Assembly (NCBI GenBank): GCA_910587645.1
Contig: CAJUNA010000038.1
Coordinates: 1 to 27,280, forward strand
From: an uncultured Oscillospiraceae bacterium
GTDB lineage: Bacteria > Bacillota > Clostridia > Oscillospirales > Oscillospiraceae
Direction of reading: 5' to 3'
Length of the DNA stretch: 27,280 bases
The stretch's first letter is position 1. Every line of letters begins with the position of its first letter. Below are positions 1 through 7,175 of the stretch, one piece after another. Under the pieces are notes generated by a model. It was given only the letters and a program-made list of their open reading frames with translations, was not told the DNA's origin and ran no database searches. Made by a program: the position numbers and the translations under genes.

Positions 1-127
1 TATACGGTCAAATTGGCCATGACCGCAAAAATATGGCGATAATGCAAGATTAGGCCGTTCTGTTCTGAAAAATTGCAAAAATGCAAGATGAAATCAGAAG
101 TGCAGAATGCACACTTGATTTTGGTGT

Positions 128-155
128 AACGTGACCGACATTTGTCGCTCACGTT
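128..155. repeat. Inverted repeat with TGTCGCTC core (copy 1)
   Basis: Arms AACGTGACCGACA (128-140) and TGTCGCTCACGTT (143-155) pair with one mismatch around a 2-base centre. The core matches the palindrome at 269-297, so the two may be related sites. It could be a protein-binding site or a cruciform or hairpin of a mobile element; no T-tract follows, so it is not an obvious terminator. Confidence 0.6.
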
Positions 156-268
156 TCTGACAAGCGAATACCATCGTTCTCCCAAGTATATTATGGGCGA
201 AATCTAAAAAAACAGGCTAATGGCATGACAGTCCCATTTCAAAAAACATGACACCGCCCCTCGGATAT

Positions 269-297
269 ACTTCGAGCGACAATTTGTCGCTCGAAGT
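269..297. repeat. Perfect 29-base palindrome with TGTCGCTC core (copy 2)
   Basis: ACTTCGAGCGACAA (269-282) and TTGTCGCTCGAAGT (284-297) are exact reverse complements around one central base. The near absence of a loop favours a DNA site (protein binding or cruciform) over an RNA hairpin. It shares GCGACA/TGTCGC with the repeat at 128-155. Confidence 0.75.
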
Positions 298-411
298 TGT
301 GCGGATATTGGTATCACCCCCTCCCATAGCACCGTCATTCACCACAAACGAGCAAGCCGCTATGTTGTATTAGGCGAAATCTCACATTCACCCTTTACAA
401 CATACATCTTT

Positions 412-461
412 AGAGAATAGAGATAAAGAATATAGAGATAAGCGTCTATAGAATAGAGAGG
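412..461. repeat. Short imperfect tandem repeats of GAATAGAGATAA type
   Basis: AGAGAATAGAGATAA (412-426) is followed by AAGAATATAGAGATAA (426-441) and a partial third copy, TAGAATAGAG (448-457), just before a run of seven G. Function unknown. Confidence 0.55.
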
Positions 462-468
462 GGGGGAC

Positions 469-552
469 ACGCCCGCGCTGGTGAAGAAAACCGGCAAGAC
501 CACCTACCGGGTGTGGGCGCATTTCAGCACCGCCAGCACCACACTATTCTGA
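469..552 (+). pseudogene. Fragment of TnpW-like transposon-encoded protein
   Basis: The frame from 469 reads TPALVKKTGKTTYRVWAHFS and ends at TGA 550-552. This resembles the N-terminal part of the small TnpW proteins carried near one end of Clostridiales conjugative transposons. A stop (TAG at 454-456) lies just upstream in frame and there is no start codon, so both the extreme N-terminus and the C-terminal half are missing. The fragment stops 4 bases before the stop codon of the oppositely oriented lipoprotein gene, suggesting a deletion or insertion junction close to that gene's end. The family call is from memory of similar proteins. Confidence 0.5.
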
Positions 553-556
553 ACCG

Positions 557-1399
557 CTATTCACGGCCCAGACGGGCCATGCCGGTTTCGCCCAGCAGGG
601 GACGGAGCTGGTCCCAGGTAAGGGTCAGTTCAACCTCGCCGGCGCTGTAGGGCGCAAGCTCGTAGGGAGAGTAGCACACTGTCATGCCTTCGCTGGTGAA
701 ACGTACCGCTGCCTCGTTCCAACAGGCAATGATATCCGTGTAATCTTGCCAGAAAGAGTCGTGGGCAGGGTGGGTTTCCGCCTGGGCCAACAGTGCTTCT
801 GCCGCACCGGTGTGGAAAGCTTCCGGATCTTCCGCAAGCTGGGTGGGGTAGATGAACTGCCCTGCGGCTAGGTCAAAAAGATAGCTGGCAGTATAGCGGT
901 TGGGGTGCGCGCCGCCAGAGTAGGTGCTGCGATGCAGATAGACGGATACAATGTCTCCAGAAAAGTCCGCGCCTACGTCCGCGCTGTCTTCGTACTCCGA
1001 AGACAGTGTGCCGAATTCTGCGTAAACCTCCGCCGCGTCCGCAGCCATCGCCTTGCCCTGCTCTGTCAGGTCCGCGCTGATGGACTGCATCTTGCTGTTG
1101 AAAGCTTCTAGGTTCCGCGCTGCCGCTTCCGCGTCCGCTGGGGAAAGGGCGCTTTCGTTGGTCAGCGATAATAGGATGATCTGGTAATTATATACGGCAA
1201 TGACTGCCTGTTTCCCGTCCTCCGACAGGAATTGATTGCCGGAGACAAAGGGAAGAACCTCGTATTCTGGTTTCTCATACGCATCCGCGGCTGGGACTTT
1301 CGGCTGGGTGGCGGGAAAGACAGGGTCAGACGCGGCCATCCCCGCACAGGCGGTCAGCAGCAGGAAGATGGTCGCGAATAATAATATATGTCGTTTCAT
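557..1399 (-). CDS. Lipoprotein with DUF3298/RsiV-like domain
   Basis: A 280-residue secreted lipoprotein. The N-terminus has a charged start (MKRH), a hydrophobic segment and a lipobox LTAC with Cys18 as the likely lipidated residue. The C-terminal half contains YSGGAHPN and a closing segment with YSPYELAPYSAGEVELTL, typical of the DUF3298 domain found in RsiV-type anti-sigma factors and unlinked lipoproteins. RsiV itself is a transmembrane protein that binds lysozyme and holds an ECF sigma factor; here there is a lipobox instead and no sigma gene beside it, so an anti-sigma role is not supported. The start is set by GGAGAA 5-6 bases upstream. It lies 22 bases after tmcAL on the same strand and probably shares its transcript. 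No clear terminator is visible after it; its 3' flank is mobile-element remnant. Confidence 0.8.
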   Translation of the reverse strand: MKRHILLFATIFLLLTACAGMAASDPVFPATQPKVPAADAYEKPEYEVLPFVSGNQFLSEDGKQAVIAVYNYQIILLSLTNESALSPADAEAAARNLEAFNSKMQSISADLTEQGKAMAADAAEVYAEFGTLSSEYEDSADVGADFSGDIVSVYLHRSTYSGGAHPNRYTASYLFDLAAGQFIYPTQLAEDPEAFHTGAAEALLAQAETHPAHDSFWQDYTDIIACWNEAAVRFTSEGMTVCYSPYELAPYSAGEVELTLTWDQLRPLLGETGMARLGRE

Positions 1400-1421
1400 G
1401 ATCTTCTCCTTTTCCGGTGGG

Positions 1422-2618
1422 CTACAGCATCACTGGGGAAACGGTGTAGCCGCGCTCCGGCACGGCCTGCCCCAGGTCGGGATAGGCCAGCGCGTATAGG
1501 TCTCCGCAACGGGCTTCCTGGTCGAAAACCCGCTGGGCTTCTTTGCTGAGACGGCGGATGTGGCCGGGCTTGGTGATCACCGGCAGAGCCGCCGTTTTCC
1601 GCATCTGCCCCAGCAGCGCACGGCCCCGCTCGTTGGCGGCCAGCACCCGCAGATAGGGAGGCGTCTCCCCTTGGGCTGCTTGGGGGACGCCCAGGCAGCT
1701 TTGCAGCAGCATCCGGCGCAGGCGGGAGAGGGGATACCGCTTGGTTTTAGCAAGGGCAAGAATCCCATCAAGGGTATGCCCGGCGTGGACTGCGGCGTAA
1801 AAACGGCGGTATAAGCCCTCGTTTCCGCCATCGTAGGGCAGGAAATCTATTTCTGACATCCGGCGGAGCTGGAACAGCAGCGCCCGCTGGCAGGTTTCCA
1901 TCTGTACTGGGGCGCGCCCTGCTTGGATTTCCCGGGAAACGATAGCGGAGGTGGGCTGCGGCAGGACATTTTGCCAGCCGTCTCCCTCCAGCAGCATCCG
2001 CCGGATGGCTGAAGCGGAGGGGTAAGGGCTTGCCGTTTCACTGTCGTGGGCCGCGCCAACGCGGGGGAGGGCCAGGGGGATGATAGGACTCCCTTGGGAT
2101 TTCAGGGCGCGGAGATACTCAACCGCCAGGAGATTGTTAGGCTGGGACAGGCAGTCTGCCGCATCCCCCGCCAACATGTGGACGGCGGCTTGGCGGGCGG
2201 CGGCAAAGGTCATGCCTTGGCCTAAAAAACGCCGCAGCCCGGCGGGATATGCCGGATCCCCCAGGCTCTCCGCCGCCTGCCGCAATGGCGCCAGGGCGGC
2301 ACACTCGCAGCCGAAGGCCAGGTGGGTGACCACCCCTGTGGCGGCCAGCACCGCCGCGCCGCCCTGGGCAAAACGCTCCGCTCCAGCGGTGGCCCAGGGG
2401 GTGGGCAGCTCCAATACCAAGTCCACGCCGCCGTGGAGGGCGGCCTCCGCACGGGCGTGCGCGTTCATGATGGCGAAACTGCCCCGCTGGACAAAGTTTC
2501 CACTCATGCAGGCTACTACGGTGGTATCAGCCCCCAGGACACGGCGGAGCTGGGTGAGCTGCCACGCGTGGCCCTTGTGGAAAGGGTTGTATTCCGCAAT
2601 AACGCCCGCAACTGCCAT
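1422..2618 (-). CDS. tmcAL: tRNA(Met) cytidine acetate ligase
   Basis: 398 residues. TmcAL (formerly YlbM, DUF795 nucleotidyltransferase family) uses acetate and ATP to make N4-acetylcytidine at the wobble position of elongator tRNA-Met. The N-terminus MAVAGVIAEYNPFHKGH carries the nucleotidyltransferase HxGH signature (His14 to His17), followed by the conserved SGNFVQRGS. Length fits the family (about 390-420). The frame stays open upstream to 3047, but the ATG at 2618 has a strong AAGGAGAT ribosome site and begins exactly where homology begins; the upstream extension would run through the ackA promoter and coding sequence. The acetate-dependent enzyme is divergent from acetate kinase next door, a suggestive but unproven link. 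Confidence 0.9.
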   Translation of the reverse strand: MAVAGVIAEYNPFHKGHAWQLTQLRRVLGADTTVVACMSGNFVQRGSFAIMNAHARAEAALHGGVDLVLELPTPWATAGAERFAQGGAAVLAATGVVTHLAFGCECAALAPLRQAAESLGDPAYPAGLRRFLGQGMTFAAARQAAVHMLAGDAADCLSQPNNLLAVEYLRALKSQGSPIIPLALPRVGAAHDSETASPYPSASAIRRMLLEGDGWQNVLPQPTSAIVSREIQAGRAPVQMETCQRALLFQLRRMSEIDFLPYDGGNEGLYRRFYAAVHAGHTLDGILALAKTKRYPLSRLRRMLLQSCLGVPQAAQGETPPYLRVLAANERGRALLGQMRKTAALPVITKPGHIRRLSKEAQRVFDQEARCGDLYALAYPDLGQAVPERGYTVSPVML

Positions 2619-2675
2619 GGAAATCTCCTTTTTAAGCGTTGAAAAAAATTTTTGGAAAAACTTACGAAAAAATGG

Positions 2676-2704
2676 TTGTCTAACCGGCGTAAATAGTCTA
2701 CAAT
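2676..2704 (+). promoter_or_regulatory. Sigma-A promoter of ackA
   Basis: TTGTCT (2676-2681), a 17-base spacer and TACAAT (2699-2704), in an AT-rich divergent region between tmcAL and ackA. It leaves a leader of about 95 bases before the ATG. Confidence 0.7.
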
Positions 2705-2805
2705 ATGGGATGGTATCTATTCTAGCCGTCTCGGGCTGGAAATGCAAGAGACAGGCCGGAAACAAAAAATAACAAAACAATAACAATAGAAGGAGAATTT
2801 GACGG

Positions 2806-3993
2806 ATGAAAATTCTAATCATCAATGCGGGCAGCTCTTCCCTGAAGTACCAGTTTATGGAGTCCGAGGGTGGCCAGGTGTTCGCCAAGGGTCTGTGCGA
2901 GCGCATCGGCATCGATGGACGGCTGACCCACAAGGTCCCCGGCCGGGAGGATGTGAAGCAGGAGATCCCTATGCCCACCCACGCCGAGGCCATCCAGTCC
3001 GTGCTGGATATCATGGTGGACCCCATTAAGGGCGTGATTTCCTCCACCGATGAAATCGCCGCCGTGGGTCACCGCGTCCTCCATGGCGGCATGGCCTTCA
3101 CCGAGAGCTGCATCATCGATGACAAGTGCATCGAGGCCATTAAAAAATGTATCCCCCTGGGCCCCCTCCACAACCCCGCCAACCTCATGGGCATCGAAGC
3201 CTGCCAGAAAATTATGCCCAAGACGCCCCAGGTGGCTGTGTTCGACACCGCTTTCCACATGACCATGCCCCCCAAGGCCTACATTTACGCCATCCCGTAC
3301 GAGTACTATGAGAAGGACGATGTGCGCCGCTACGGCTTCCATGGCACCAGCCACCGCTATGTCTCCGCCCGGGCCGCCGACATGCTGGGCAACCCCGCGC
3401 ACAGCAAGGTGATCTGCTGCCACCTGGGCAACGGTTCTTCCCTGTCCGCCGTGGTGGACGGCAAGTGCGTGGATACCACCATGGGCCTTGGGCCTTTGGC
3501 CGGGTTCCCCATGGGCACCCGCTCCGGCGATGTGGACGCTACAATCCTGGAGTACCTGATGGGCCGCTATGGCTACGATATCAAGGAAATGCTGAACATC
3601 CTCAACAAGAAGTCCGGCGTGCTGGGCATTTCCGGTGTCAGCTCCGACTTCCGTGACCTGGAGGACGCTTCCGCCAAGGGCAACGAGCGGGCCGCTCTGG
3701 CGCTGGAGAAGTTCATTTACGAGGTCAAGAAGTTTATCGGCGCGTACGCCAACGCCATGGGCGGCGTGGACGCCATTGTCTTTACCGCCGGGATTGGCGA
3801 GAACTCCTGCGAGCTGCGCTATAAGATCTGCGAGGGCATGGAGTACATGGGCGTCAAGATGGACGCGGAGAAGAACAATGTCCGGGGCAAGGAAGTGGAC
3901 GTCTCCGCCGCGGATTCCAAGGTCAAGGTTTTCGTGATCCCCACCAACGAGGAACTGATGATCGCTATGGATACCGCCGCCCTCTGCAAGTAA
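2806..3993 (+). CDS. ackA: Acetate kinase
   Basis: 395 residues, full length for the family. It interconverts acetyl phosphate plus ADP and acetate plus ATP in the cytoplasm, the ATP-yielding last step of acetate fermentation. All landmarks are present in order: ILIINAGSSSLKYQ at the N-terminus, GHRVLHGG, FDTAFH, YGFHGTSH, HLGNGSSL, the MGLGPLAGFPMGTRSGDVD segment and FTAGIGENS. Start ATG 2806 has AAGGAG 9-10 bases upstream. The usual partner pta (phosphotransacetylase) is not adjacent, so ackA appears monocistronic: its own promoter lies upstream and a strong terminator follows at 4040. Confidence 0.97.
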   Translation: MKILIINAGSSSLKYQFMESEGGQVFAKGLCERIGIDGRLTHKVPGREDVKQEIPMPTHAEAIQSVLDIMVDPIKGVISSTDEIAAVGHRVLHGGMAFTESCIIDDKCIEAIKKCIPLGPLHNPANLMGIEACQKIMPKTPQVAVFDTAFHMTMPPKAYIYAIPYEYYEKDDVRRYGFHGTSHRYVSARAADMLGNPAHSKVICCHLGNGSSLSAVVDGKCVDTTMGLGPLAGFPMGTRSGDVDATILEYLMGRYGYDIKEMLNILNKKSGVLGISGVSSDFRDLEDASAKGNERAALALEKFIYEVKKFIGAYANAMGGVDAIVFTAGIGENSCELRYKICEGMEYMGVKMDAEKNNVRGKEVDVSAADSKVKVFVIPTNEELMIAMDTAALCK

Positions 3994-4039
3994 AATGAAA
4001 ATTTCCCTGCCGCGCAGCGCGGTGGGTTGGGCTTTTTCA

Positions 4040-4075
4040 CGGTTCCGGGGCGGATGCCCCGGAACCGGTTTTTTA
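4040..4075 (+). terminator. Rho-independent terminator after ackA
   Basis: A 12-base perfect GC-rich stem (4040-4051 with 4056-4067), loop GGAT, followed by GTTTTTTATTT. Confidence 0.9.
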
Positions 4076-4178
4076 TTTGTTCTGTTTCCGGTAAAAACGA
4101 TAAAATTTTTCGTCTCTTTTCCGCAATTTTAAGCAGAAGCTGATACGATTCCCTCCAAACAAATCCAGCCAGAAACCT

Positions 4179-4207
4179 GCATACCTTGCCAAGAACTGCG
4201 GATACTA
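4179..4207 (+). promoter_or_regulatory. Sigma-G-like promoter of spoVT
   Basis: GCATA (4179-4183), 17 bases, then GATACTA (4201-4207), close to the Bacillus sigma-G pattern GHATR / CATnnTA. spoVT is sigma-G controlled in B. subtilis, so match and context agree. It implies a leader of about 70 bases. Confidence 0.55.
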
Positions 4208-4281
4208 TCCATGTTTTCCAGAGCATTACAATATTAACTGGCCGTGCCCCGGCGCGGCAGGAGACATGGGAGGAATCAAGA

Positions 4282-4824
4282 ATGAAAGCAACCGGTATCG
4301 TGCGCCGCATTGACGACCTGGGGCGCGTGGTCATTCCTAAGGAAATCCGGAGAACAATGCGTATCCGCGAGGGCGATCCCCTCGAAATCTACACCAGCCG
4401 GGAGGGCGAAGTGATTTTCAAGAAATATTCTCTGATGGGGGGCCTGGATGATTTTGCGGCCCAATTCTGTGAAACGCTGTCCAAAAGCTGCGGCGCGATC
4501 ACCGCGGTAACAGACCGGGACTCTGTCATCGCCGTGGCCGGCGGTGGCAAGCGGGAGCTGATGGGTAAGCGAATCAGCCCCCAGCTTGAGCAGATCATGG
4601 AGGATCGCCGCATTTACCAGCATGCGGGTGAGGAGCGCAGCGTGTTTGTCACGGAATCCGGTGACAAGTTCCGCGCCGCTGTGGCCGCGCCAATTATTTC
4701 TGAGGGCGATGTGCTGGGGCTGGTGCTGTTCGTAGAGGATGGGGAGAACCTGGTTACAGGTGAGACCGAGTACAAGCTGGCGCAGACCATCGCCGCGTTT
4801 CTTGGCAAGCATATGGAGAGTTAG
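4282..4824 (+). CDS. spoVT: Stage V sporulation protein T
   Basis: 180 residues (B. subtilis SpoVT is 178). A forespore transcription factor that tunes sigma-G genes. The N-terminal 50 residues form an AbrB/MazE swapped-hairpin DNA-binding domain (RRIDDLGRVVIPKEIRRT, then REGDPLEIYT); the remaining ~125 residues form a GAF-type domain with AITAVTDRDSVIAVAGG and SEGDVLGLVLF. The frame extends upstream to 4186, but ATG 4282 has GGGAGG 9 bases before it and coincides with the conserved MKATGIVRRID start. It is flanked by terminators on both sides, so it is transcribed alone. Confidence 0.95.
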   Translation: MKATGIVRRIDDLGRVVIPKEIRRTMRIREGDPLEIYTSREGEVIFKKYSLMGGLDDFAAQFCETLSKSCGAITAVTDRDSVIAVAGGGKRELMGKRISPQLEQIMEDRRIYQHAGEERSVFVTESGDKFRAAVAAPIISEGDVLGLVLFVEDGENLVTGETEYKLAQTIAAFLGKHMES

Positions 4825-4841
4825 GCGCGTGACGCGGCAGG

Positions 4842-4879
4842 CGGCATAGCCGGAAGGAATCCGGCTATGCCGTTTTTTT
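4842..4879 (+). terminator. Rho-independent terminator after spoVT
   Basis: A 12-base perfect stem CGGCATAGCCGG (4842-4853) with 4861-4872, 7-base loop, then TTTTTTTC. Confidence 0.9.
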
Positions 4880-4913
4880 CTGGGCGGGAGTAAAAAAATT
4901 GGCGAGATAATGA

Positions 4914-4942
4914 TTGACAGAATCCGGGAAACCTACTATCAT
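4914..4942 (+). promoter_or_regulatory. Strong sigma-A promoter of the galactosidase operon
   Basis: Consensus TTGACA (4914-4919), a 17-base spacer and TATCAT (4937-4942). The far-upstream start codon at 4914 overlaps the -35 box, which argues for translation starting at 4989. Confidence 0.8.
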
Positions 4943-4957
4943 CAGGGGAGAGAATAA

Positions 4958-4973
4958 CCGGCGGTTCCGCCGG
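4958..4973 (+). promoter_or_regulatory. Leader hairpin just upstream of the ribosome site
   Basis: CCGGCGG TT CCGCCGG, a 7-base perfect GC stem with a 2-base centre, lies between the predicted transcription start (about 4949) and AAAGGAG (4978-4984). It could be an operator palindrome or a 5' stabilising hairpin. No regulator gene is adjacent. Confidence 0.5.
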
Positions 4974-4988
4974 GTCAAAGGAGAAGCT

Positions 4989-7175
4989 ATGAATATTTTT
5001 TTTAATGAACAGGAGCGGGTTTTCCGGTTAGATACCCCAGGCTCCACGTATCTAATCGCCCTGGCGGATCAGGCGGGCTTTCCCGCCCACATGTACTACG
5101 GGCGGCGGATTCCCGACGATAATATGCGCTACCTGCTGCGTCTGAACCCCAATATGCCCGCCTTCGCGGACAGTGGAGATCAGCTTGCCTATCTGGGCGA
5201 ACTGCCTACGGAGTATCCCGGCCACGGCCTGGGCGACTACCGCGAGAGCTGCCTGCGGGTGGAAACTGCCCAAGGATACCGGGCCTGCAACCTGACCTAC
5301 CGTTCCCATGAGATTTACGGCGGCAAACCCGGGCTGGAGGGTCTGCCCGCTACCCGCGGCGGAGAGGAAGACTGCGCCACCCTGGAACTGGTGTGCGCCG
5401 ATGAAGCGTTGGGGCTGGAAGTCCATCTCTACTACACCGCGTTTGAAAAGCTGGACGCTGTCTGCCGCAGCGCGAAAATCGTCAACCGGGGCGGGGAAGC
5501 CCTCAAGCTGACCGCCGCCCTGTCCGCCTGCCTGGATATGGACAACAAGGATTTTGACATCATCACCCTCCACGGAAGCTGGGCCTATGAGCGGATGATC
5601 CAGCGGCGGAAGCTGGGATGGGGCAAGCAGGGCGCCTCCTCCACCTGGGGGATCAGCTCCCACCAGATGCAGCCCTTCCTGGCCCTTCTGGAGCATGACG
5701 CCAACCAGGAGCGGGGACAGGTCTACGCGATGAACTTAGTCTACTCCGGCAACTTCCTGGCGCAGGCGGAAATGACCCAGCAGGAGAATGTCCGCGCCGT
5801 TATCGGCATCCATCCCGAGGGTTTCGGCTGGAAGCTGAACCCCGGCGAAGCTTTCCAGACGCCGGAAGCGGTGCTGGTCTACTCCAGCCATGGCCTGGAG
5901 GGGATGACCCACACTTTCCACGACTTGTACCGGAAGCATCTGATCCGGGAGCCCTGGCGGAACAAGCCCCGCCCCTCTTTGGTGAACAACTGGGAGGCTA
6001 CCTATTTCAACTTCGACAAGGAAAAGCTTCTGGATATCGCCCGCACCGCCGCAGGGCGTGGCATCGAGATGCTGGTGCTGGACGATGGCTGGTTCGGTTG
6101 CCGGGACACCGATGACAACAGCCTGGGCGACTGGGTGGTCAATGAGAAAAAGCTTCCTGGCGGCCTGCGGTATCTGGCGGAACAGATCAATGCTATGGGC
6201 ATGAAATTCGGCTTGTGGGTAGAGCCGGAGATGGTCTGTCCCAACTCCAACCTCTACCGTGCCCACCCGGACTACGCTTTGCAGGTTCCTGGCCGCAAGC
6301 CCATGGAAGCCAGGCATCAGCTTGTGCTGGATATTTCCCGTCCCGAGGTTCGGGAGTGTGTGTACACCCAGTTAAAGGCGGTCCTGTCCTCCGCCAACAT
6401 CGAGTACGTGAAGTGGGATATGAACCGGACCCTTACCGATGTGGCAAGCTTCTGCCTGGAGGCGGACCGGCAGGGGGAATTGTTCCACCGCTATGTGTTG
6501 GGCGTCTACGAGATGCAGGAGCGCCTGCTGGCAGACTTCCCCAACCTGTTGCTGGAAAACTGCTGCAGCGGCGGCGGACGGTTCGACCCGGGCATGCTGT
6601 ACTACAGCCCGCAAATCTGGACCTCCGACAACACCGATGCCATCGACCGCCTCCGCATCCAGGAGGGTACGGCCCTCATTTATCCGCTCTCTACCATGGG
6701 CGCCCATGTCGCCGCCTGCCCCAGCCACACTAATGGCCGGGTGACACCCTTTGAGACCCGGGGGTTGGTGTCCCTGCCCGGGTGCTTCGGGTATGAACTG
6801 GATTTGACCCAGCTTACGGAAGAAGAGCTTGCCATGATTCCCGGACAGTTGGAAAACTATAAGAAGTACGGCTCCGTGTTCCATGACGGCGACTACTACC
6901 GTATTGCTTCCTACGGCGAGAACCAGGAGTATGACGCAGTGCTGGCTGTCAGCAAGGATAAAAAGACCGCTGTGCTGGACTACATCCATGTCATGAGCCG
7001 CCAGCGCCGCCGGACCGTCCTCCTGCCCCTGCGGGGCCTGGATGGGGAGACCCTCTACCGCTCCAGTGAGACCGGTGAAATCCGTTCCGGCGCGGCCTGG
7101 ATGTACGGCGGGATGGTCATGCCCCGCATGACCGGCGATTTCACTGGGAAATTAATTGTATTGGAGGCTGTATGA
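4989..7175 (+). CDS. Alpha-galactosidase, glycoside hydrolase family 36
   Basis: 728 residues. Retaining alpha-galactosidase that removes terminal alpha-1,6-galactose from raffinose-type sugars; no signal peptide, so cytoplasmic. The first ~330 residues are the beta-sandwich domain, then the catalytic barrel begins near WEATYFNFD. Key motifs: MLVLDDGWFG, GLWVEPEMV, YVKWDMNR with Asp477 as likely nucleophile, ENCCSGGGRFDPG, and WTSDNTDA with Asp547 as likely acid/base. Residue numbers nearly match those of characterised GH36 enzymes of about 730 residues. The start is the ATG 4989 preceded by AAAGGAG. It overlaps lacZ by ATGA, pointing to translational coupling. Gene symbols vary (agaA, melA, rafA), so none is given. 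Confidence 0.95.
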   Translation: MNIFFNEQERVFRLDTPGSTYLIALADQAGFPAHMYYGRRIPDDNMRYLLRLNPNMPAFADSGDQLAYLGELPTEYPGHGLGDYRESCLRVETAQGYRACNLTYRSHEIYGGKPGLEGLPATRGGEEDCATLELVCADEALGLEVHLYYTAFEKLDAVCRSAKIVNRGGEALKLTAALSACLDMDNKDFDIITLHGSWAYERMIQRRKLGWGKQGASSTWGISSHQMQPFLALLEHDANQERGQVYAMNLVYSGNFLAQAEMTQQENVRAVIGIHPEGFGWKLNPGEAFQTPEAVLVYSSHGLEGMTHTFHDLYRKHLIREPWRNKPRPSLVNNWEATYFNFDKEKLLDIARTAAGRGIEMLVLDDGWFGCRDTDDNSLGDWVVNEKKLPGGLRYLAEQINAMGMKFGLWVEPEMVCPNSNLYRAHPDYALQVPGRKPMEARHQLVLDISRPEVRECVYTQLKAVLSSANIEYVKWDMNRTLTDVASFCLEADRQGELFHRYVLGVYEMQERLLADFPNLLLENCCSGGGRFDPGMLYYSPQIWTSDNTDAIDRLRIQEGTALIYPLSTMGAHVAACPSHTNGRVTPFETRGLVSLPGCFGYELDLTQLTEEELAMIPGQLENYKKYGSVFHDGDYYRIASYGENQEYDAVLAVSKDKKTAVLDYIHVMSRQRRRTVLLPLRGLDGETLYRSSETGEIRSGAAWMYGGMVMPRMTGDFTGKLIVLEAV

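Larger units (their letters stand above)
1..468. other. Gene-poor AT-rich stretch, likely remnant of a mobile element
   Basis: No convincing gene is visible on either strand. The stretch is clearly more AT-rich than the chromosomal genes to its right. It holds two related inverted repeats (128-155 and 269-297), a small inverted repeat (CGGTCA at 5-10, TGACCG at 20-25), a repeated ATGCAAGAT (42-50 and 81-89), a GGCGAAATCT motif present twice near 195 and 373, and a run of GAATAGAG-type repeats (412-461). It ends in a TnpW-like coding fragment, so I infer it is intergenic DNA of a former conjugative or mobilizable element. What lies to the left cannot be seen. Confidence 0.5.

Noticed and set aside
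1..468. CRISPR array or attachment-site array from the repeats
   Set aside because: Repeats are few, unequal and irregularly spaced; no cas gene is present.
2619..3047. 143-codon N-terminal extension of the tmcAL frame
   Set aside because: It runs antisense through the ackA start and promoter, has no homology pattern, and the internal ATG at 2618 has a strong ribosome site.
2815..3423. 202-codon minus-strand frame inside ackA
   Set aside because: Antisense shadow with repetitive G/H/D/A composition typical of reverse-frame artefacts.
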